A DNA stretch of 34,078 nucleotides, taken from positions 1-34,078 of the IMG/VR virus record IMGVR_UViG_3300034682_000389; one strand, written 5' to 3'. Within the stretch, counting starts at the first letter, position 1. Every line of letters starts with the position of its first letter. The DNA comes from a virus. Shown here in pieces: positions 30,043 through 34,078 of this stretch. The notes below the pieces were generated by a model, which had not been told where the DNA came from, made no database searches, and worked only from the letters and a program-made list of their open reading frames with translations. The position numbers and the translations under genes were made by a program.

Positions 30043-30552
30043 TTACATGGTCATGGTTTGCATCAGGATGTCTGATGCGCAGGCGACGGCCGGCACAGCT
30101 TGAAAGCGGGCCTCGACGTCGTGGATGAGCAGTGCCAGCGACCCCATGGCGGCGGTGGCGACACTGATGATGGTGTTGCGTTCGGTGCGCGACACACGTC
30201 CCCGCTCGGACAGCTCCAGCGCCCGCTGGCCAATGCTGGCCACCTTGGCATTGAGGTCGATCGCTTGATGGGGAAGGGATGGCGCACGTTCTGCTGATGG
30301 AATGGCGATGGCGGTCAGCCCGCATTCCATCAGCATGCCGTCGATCAGGGTTTCGTCCCCGTCGGTGGCGTGATAGAGCGCGATCAGATCAGCCACGGTC
30401 AGCTGGTGCGGCTGGTCAGGGCTGAGCTTGTTCCTCAGCACCTGGGCGTCGATGCCAGCGGACGGGGCGATCTGGCTGATCACGTGGTTGGATTTGAACC
30501 TGCTGCATGCAGATTCGAGGTGCGGGTGTTTGCAATCGCCACTGATAAACAT
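30043..30552 (-). CDS. Phage regulatory protein CII-like
   Basis: A 169-residue protein of the phage CII regulator family found in K139- and HP1-type phages. The start MFISGDCKHPHLESACSRFK is preferred over an ATG eight codons upstream because TGGAGCG precedes it. Key parts are the helix-turn-helix region FKSNHVISQIAPSAGIDAQV, then LRNKLSPDQPHQLTVADLIA, followed by helices to the C-terminus. It is the second early gene, behind cox. In relatives this protein takes part in the lysis-lysogeny choice. Confidence 0.75.
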   Translation of the reverse strand: MFISGDCKHPHLESACSRFKSNHVISQIAPSAGIDAQVLRNKLSPDQPHQLTVADLIALYHATDGDETLIDGMLMECGLTAIAIPSAERAPSLPHQAIDLNAKVASIGQRALELSERGRVSRTERNTIISVATAAMGSLALLIHDVEARFQAVPAVACASDILMQTMTM

Positions 30553-30581
30553 GGTTCTCGCTCCAATGAGTGCCATAGTAA

Positions 30582-30797
30582 TCAGGAGGTTGCAGGGAGG
30601 TAGGCCGCAGCAGCGGCTTTGTGGTAAAGCGCGACCATGTTGATCAGGACGCGATGCTTGGGGCCGGCCTTCGGCATGATCTGCAGTTCTCCGCAGGCAA
30701 TCATTTTTCTGACCGTACCTACAGGAATGCCGGTATCGGCGCTGTAGCGCTCGATGGTTTTGACTGGTGTGTCGATCTGAAGTGCAATCTCTGACAT
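30582..30797 (-). CDS. Cox/Apl-like excisionase and early regulator
   Basis: A 71-residue DNA-binding protein. The start MSEIALQIDTPVKTIERYSA follows AAAGGG at about nine bases; the longer frame runs into the switch region. It has a winged-helix/MerR-like pattern: IERYSADTGIPVGTVRKMIA (recognition helix) and the wing PKAGPKHRVLINMVAL. First gene of the early operon, divergent from the repressor, as Cox in P2, HP1 and K139. Expected to repress the lysogenic promoter and direct excision with the integrase. Confidence 0.78.
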   Translation of the reverse strand: MSEIALQIDTPVKTIERYSADTGIPVGTVRKMIACGELQIMPKAGPKHRVLINMVALYHKAAAAAYLPATS

Positions 30798-30862
30798 GAT
30801 AGAAACCCTTTCACCTATTGCTATTTGCTGTTCTTGGTTACTCATTGCTTTCTGTCGATTGC

Positions 30863-30894
30863 ATGATTGATCCAAAAAAAGCACTGGTCAAGTG
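30863..30894 (-). promoter_or_regulatory. Early lytic promoter with overlapping operator
   Basis: On the minus strand TTGACC (30891-30886) and AATCAT (30868-30863) are spaced by 17 bases, giving five and four consensus matches. CACT-GGTCA-AGTG at 30882-30894 is an inverted repeat covering the -35 box, a natural operator for CI. It would drive cox, CII and the replication genes. Confidence 0.55.
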
Positions 30895-30935
30895 GGTGTC
30901 TCTCTATTCTCACTAAAACTTGATGGTGATGACTA

Positions 30936-31652
30936 ATGAATGGTGCGCGCTTACAGGAGATTGCATTCAACCAGTCTGATTTCGTGAAACGGCTTGAAAG
31001 GATAATCGGCAATGAACCATTGCGGGCTTTCGCACGCAGGGCCGATATGACTGATGGCGGGTTAAGACGTTATCTACATGAGGGGACTATCCCCCCTGTT
31101 GATCGCGCTCTCAATCTGGCGCGTGCAGGAGGCGTCACATTTGAGTGGCTGGTATTTGGCATCGGTGACACTGGAAGCCGCACTGGAACGAATCTACCTA
31201 CTTCGCCAGCCTCTGGTGCTCAGAGCTCCCTTTTAGCCGATGAGTTCACCACGATCCCCGCCTATCAGGTTGAGGCCAGCGCCGGACATGGTTCACAGAT
31301 CACGGATGAGGCGATGGCCGAGCAGATGGCGTTCCGTACCGACTGGCTGCGCCGTGAAGGGTTTGACCCGGCCAAGATGGCTGTCATCCGGGCCAAGGGC
31401 GACTCGATGGAGCCGACCATCAATGATGGCGATGTGATCCTGGTGCGATTGAAGAATGGGGAAGCCCCGCGCGATGGGCTCTATGTGCTGCGCCTCGATG
31501 GCGGCCTGTTCGTCAAGCGCCTGCAGTTCGACCTGGGCGGGGTGCGCATCATCTCCGACAATCCCCTGTATAAATCCCGTGACCTGAGCAAGGCCGAGCT
31601 GGCCGAGCTGGATCTGGTCGGTCGGGTGGTCTGGGCAGGGAAGAAATTCTGA
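30936..31652 (+). CDS. CI-type lysogeny repressor, S24/LexA-like
   Basis: A 238-residue repressor. The N-terminal helix-turn-helix is at about residues 25-75 (LRAFARRADMTDGGLRRYLH). The C-terminal half is a LexA-type autoprotease: probable Ala116-Gly117 cleavage site in EASAGHGS, catalytic Ser157 in AKGDSMEPTINDGD and Lys194 in LFVKRLQF. The prophage should therefore be inducible by RecA. This differs from P2 C (not cleavable) and matches K139/HP1-like repressors. It is divergent from cox. A weak GGTGAT precedes the ATG, which may keep repressor synthesis modest. Confidence 0.88.
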   Translation: MNGARLQEIAFNQSDFVKRLERIIGNEPLRAFARRADMTDGGLRRYLHEGTIPPVDRALNLARAGGVTFEWLVFGIGDTGSRTGTNLPTSPASGAQSSLLADEFTTIPAYQVEASAGHGSQITDEAMAEQMAFRTDWLRREGFDPAKMAVIRAKGDSMEPTINDGDVILVRLKNGEAPRDGLYVLRLDGGLFVKRLQFDLGGVRIISDNPLYKSRDLSKAELAELDLVGRVVWAGKKF

Positions 31653-31732
31653 TGGGTACGTTACTGGCGCTTGTTGCTGTTGTGTGTGCAGTTGGCGGCG
31701 GAAATGGTATTATTTTTGCATTGCGAAAGTGA
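31652..31732 (+). CDS. 26-codon hydrophobic ORF overlapping the cI stop
   Basis: The cI stop and this ATG overlap as TGATG. The 26-residue product (MGTLLALVAVVCAVGGGNGI then IFALRK) is one membrane-spanning helix ending in RK, the positive-inside pattern of small membrane peptides. There is no independent ribosome binding site, so translation would rest on re-initiation after cI and the peptide would be made in lysogens. Without a homologue it remains a candidate. Confidence 0.4.
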   Translation: MGTLLALVAVVCAVGGGNGIIFALRK

Positions 31733-31829
31733 TATCAAAAATTTTAATAAACATGGTTAGATGTGTTTTTATAGAAATCAACGGAAGTATGTTGGCGTAA
31801 TTACAAACAATTAACAAACGGTGTGGTTC

Positions 31830-32900
31830 ATGAGCAAGTTATCTGTTACAAAAAGGTTTGAAGTACTAGATTCTTTTCGAGGAATAGCTGCGCTAATGGT
31901 TGCTATTTTTCATCTGAAGACCAATGGTATTATAACGAACTTGGATTTTGTAAATAACTCATATCTATTTGTTGAGTTCTTCTTTGTTCTCAGTGGTTTT
32001 GTTATTTGTTGTAGCAGCATCAATAAGATTAACAACACAAATGATCTTAAAACTTTTATTCTTAAACGATTTGCAAGGATTTATCCTCTACATCTATTCA
32101 TGACATTGATGTTTATACCTTTTGCTCTGGTCGGTTTGTTTTTATATACAGATACAGGTGGAAGATTTTCAATCTACTCATTTTTTACACACTTAACACT
32201 TATACAGGCTCTAGGTGTAAACACTGAACCAACTTGGAATTTACCATCATGGAGCATTAGTGTTGAGTTTTATACATACATACTTTTTGGTGTTCTCTTG
32301 ATAACTACACAGATCAAGAACAGGCTTTCAATATCATTGCTTATCTCAACTCTGTCATTAATAATTCTATCCAGTTATTCCAATATGGGAGATTGGGGTA
32401 CATTTGCGATATTTAGATGTTTTTATTCATTTTTCCTAGGTGTAATTGCATTCCAGTTGTATGACAAAGTCAATGTAAAGCCTTGGATGGAGATCGCCAT
32501 AATTATTATGCTGATCTGCTATCTGTCATCATATAACCCACCAAACGAAATTAGCGCGTTCCTCAGTCCATATTTATTTTTTGCTGTGATAATAATTTTC
32601 TCGCATGAGTCAGGCGCTGTTTCAATGATATTAAAACAAAAGCCATTCCAAATTCTTGGGTTGTTATCATTTTCAATTTATATGACTCACGCTTGGTTTA
32701 TATCATCACTTAAAGCGATATCGGTTATTACATCTAAATATTTAAATTACAATTTTATGACTGAGAATGACGGCGTAAGAATAATTGATTTTGGTTATAG
32801 TATATTAAATGATTTTGTCTTTATACCTTATGTATTTATTGTTGTTGTATTTTCATGGTTTACATATCATTACATAGAAAAAAATGGCAAGATAAATTAA
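31830..32900 (+). CDS. Membrane O-acyltransferase (acyltransferase 3 / OafA-like)
   Basis: A 356-residue integral membrane protein with about ten hydrophobic segments. The start holds the family motifs FEVLDSFRGIAALMVAIFHL (FRG and the catalytic-type His) and FVNNSYLFVEFFFVLSGFVI; NLPSWSISVEFYTYILFGVL is another conserved block. Enzymes of this family move acetyl groups onto O-antigen or other surface sugars. It lacks the periplasmic SGNH domain of full OafA. A GTG three codons upstream (31821) is an alternative start; neither has a strong ribosome binding site. The DNA is markedly AT-rich compared with cI and int on either side, a sign of recent acquisition. Placed between cI and int it is likely expressed in lysogens: a seroconversion candidate. 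Confidence 0.82.
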   Translation: MSKLSVTKRFEVLDSFRGIAALMVAIFHLKTNGIITNLDFVNNSYLFVEFFFVLSGFVICCSSINKINNTNDLKTFILKRFARIYPLHLFMTLMFIPFALVGLFLYTDTGGRFSIYSFFTHLTLIQALGVNTEPTWNLPSWSISVEFYTYILFGVLLITTQIKNRLSISLLISTLSLIILSSYSNMGDWGTFAIFRCFYSFFLGVIAFQLYDKVNVKPWMEIAIIIMLICYLSSYNPPNEISAFLSPYLFFAVIIIFSHESGAVSMILKQKPFQILGLLSFSIYMTHAWFISSLKAISVITSKYLNYNFMTENDGVRIIDFGYSILNDFVFIPYVFIVVVFSWFTYHYIEKNGKIN

Positions 32901-32971
32901 ATAAGGCGATATACTCGAACAACATAAAGGTGAAGTTGCCAGTATCTGCTAGGTAAACGAAAAATTACCCT

Positions 32972-32989
32972 AAGATTAGGATCTTTTTT
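32972..32989 (+). terminator. Possible weak terminator before int
   Basis: AAGAT, loop TAGG, ATCTT, then TTTT. The stem has only five mostly AT pairs, so it is weak. It would separate the acyltransferase from the integrase. Confidence 0.3.
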
Positions 32990-33016
32990 CGGCGAAATTA
33001 CTTCGTATGGAAAATC

Positions 33017-34078
33017 ATGACCGTTCGCAAACTCGATGACGGCAAGCCTAAGCAGTGGCTTGCCGATGTTCGCCCCGATGGGGTGAGTGGGCCTAGATTG
33101 CGCAAGCGCTTCTTGACAAAAGGGGAAGCACTGGCTTGGGAGCGGCATCAGCTGACCAACAAGCCCTGGCTGAAAGAGGCTGAACCCGAACAGGAGCAAG
33201 CACATAGTGGCCAGCGGTTGTTGGATCTGGTGCATCTCTGGTTTGGGCGGCATGGACAGACGTTGGCTGATGGCGAACGGCGGCGTGACAAGTTGGTGTG
33301 GCTGTGCGAGGCGCTGGATAACCCGCTGGCCAGTGAGTTCACCTCCGAACACTTCTCGGCATATCGAGAGCGTCGGCTGGCTGGCGAACTCTATGTGCCA
33401 GGACAACGGAAGCAGGTAACACCGACCACCATCAACCGGGAGCAGCTCTATTTGCAGGCGTTATTCAATGAGCTTGTTCGCCTTGGGGTGTGGCACGGCG
33501 GTAACCCACTGGCTGATCTGCGACAGTACAAAGTTCAGGAATCTGAGCTGGCCTATCTCTCCCAGGATGAGATCGAGCAGTTGCTCGACGCTTGCAAGGA
33601 GCAGCGGGATCTGTGGCTCGTTGTGATGCTCTGCCTCTCAACCGGGGCGAGGTGGTCAGAGGTCGAGAAGGTCAGCCGCGCCCAGATCGGTATGGGGCGA
33701 ATCACCTTCACCAAGACCAAGGGCAAGCGAAACCGGACTGTTCCGGTGGCCCCTTGGTTGCTGGCCATGTTGCCCCGGCGAACTGGCCGCCTGTTCGATG
33801 ATTGCTATACCGAGTTTGAGAAGGCTATCAGGCGAGCTGGCATCCAGTTGCCAGCAGGCCAGAGTACTCACGTTCTGCGACACAGCTTTGCCAGTCACTT
33901 CATGATGAACGGCGGCAACATCCTGGTGCTACAGCGCATCCTCGGCCACACCGACATCAAGATGACGATGAGGTATGCTCACTTTGCCCCCGACCACTTG
34001 GAAGACGCTGTGCGTTTGAACCCTATCACCGCCCTGAAAAGTGTCCATAAACAGTCCACCGAGCCACCCCATATTTAG
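33017..34078 (+). CDS. int: Tyrosine integrase (HP1-type)
   Basis: A 353-residue site-specific recombinase. Catalytic residues are visible in order: Arg212 (STGARWSEV), Lys235 (TKTKGKRN), His285 and Arg288 (HVLRHSFASHF), His311 (LGHTDIKMTM) and Tyr320 (MRYAHF). The N-terminal 60 residues form the arm-binding domain, residues about 65-165 the core-binding domain. The ATG follows GGA by five to six bases. It is transcribed in the same direction as cI. The window stops at its TAG, so the attachment site expected beyond its 3' end is not included. Confidence 0.92.
   Translation: MTVRKLDDGKPKQWLADVRPDGVSGPRLRKRFLTKGEALAWERHQLTNKPWLKEAEPEQEQAHSGQRLLDLVHLWFGRHGQTLADGERRRDKLVWLCEALDNPLASEFTSEHFSAYRERRLAGELYVPGQRKQVTPTTINREQLYLQALFNELVRLGVWHGGNPLADLRQYKVQESELAYLSQDEIEQLLDACKEQRDLWLVVMLCLSTGARWSEVEKVSRAQIGMGRITFTKTKGKRNRTVPVAPWLLAMLPRRTGRLFDDCYTEFEKAIRRAGIQLPAGQSTHVLRHSFASHFMMNGGNILVLQRILGHTDIKMTMRYAHFAPDHLEDAVRLNPITALKSVHKQSTEPPHI

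Noticed and set aside
1-34078. CRISPR array, insertion sequence or rRNA
   Set aside because: No regularly spaced repeats, no transposase-like protein and no rRNA-like stretch were seen.

Overview
The window is an essentially complete P2-type temperate phage genome (Peduovirus-like, HP1/K139/phiO18P branch), most likely a prophage in an Aeromonas or a close gammaproteobacterial relative. This rests on gene order and protein family: a divergent terminase-portal / scaffold-capsid pair, a contractile tail with a sheath of the HP1/K139 type, a gpA-type rolling-circle replicase, a CII/Cox/CI switch and an HP1-type integrase. Most of the DNA is GC-rich. Host genus is inferred from phage type and composition only; no host gene is present. 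The window opens at the stop codon of the last late gene and closes at the stop codon of the integrase, so neither attachment site is inside it.

Layout. Positions 1-17844 (minus strand) are one long late operon. In transcription order it holds scaffold/protease O, capsid N, small terminase M, head completion L, tail completion R and S, sheath, tube, a TraR-type zinc finger, holin, endolysin, Rz with overlapping Rz1, a tail assembly chaperone with a -1 frameshift site, tape measure, baseplate proteins, gpI, a tailspike with an AT-rich C-terminal half, two unassigned tail genes and a baseplate hub/spike. Divergent from it (18020-20844, plus) are large terminase P and portal Q, followed by an Ogr/Delta zinc-finger activator and a terminator. 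A perfect inverted repeat lies between the O and P starts.

Positions 21173-24810 are the accessory region. It holds a DUF3800 protein, a Rha-family regulator with a long structured leader, a secreted protein with three MVKAC repeats, a 54-codon gene and a divergent HTH regulator over a palindromic operator, and an AT-rich gene-free stretch. The most interesting element here is a 79-nt cloverleaf at 23065-23143 (minus). It looks like a C4-type antisense RNA (P1 c4 / P4 immunity RNA class). Its three hairpin loop regions are complementary (9, 7 and 8 nt) to the leader between it and rha, and the rha ribosome binding site can itself pair with that leader.

Positions 24817-30797 (minus) are the early operon: Cox, CII, six small proteins joined largely by ATGA overlaps, replicase A, and three more small genes. 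The CI repressor (30936-31652) is divergent from cox. It is followed by an overlapping 26-codon hydrophobic ORF, an AT-rich membrane O-acyltransferase that is a likely lysogenic-conversion gene, and the tyrosine integrase.

Together: CI holds the early promoter off; Cox and CII set the switch; A replicates the genome; Ogr turns on the divergent late operons. The C4/Rha unit is probably a second, RNA-controlled regulatory circuit. The tailspike and acyltransferase are probably the receptor-recognition and receptor-modification pair.
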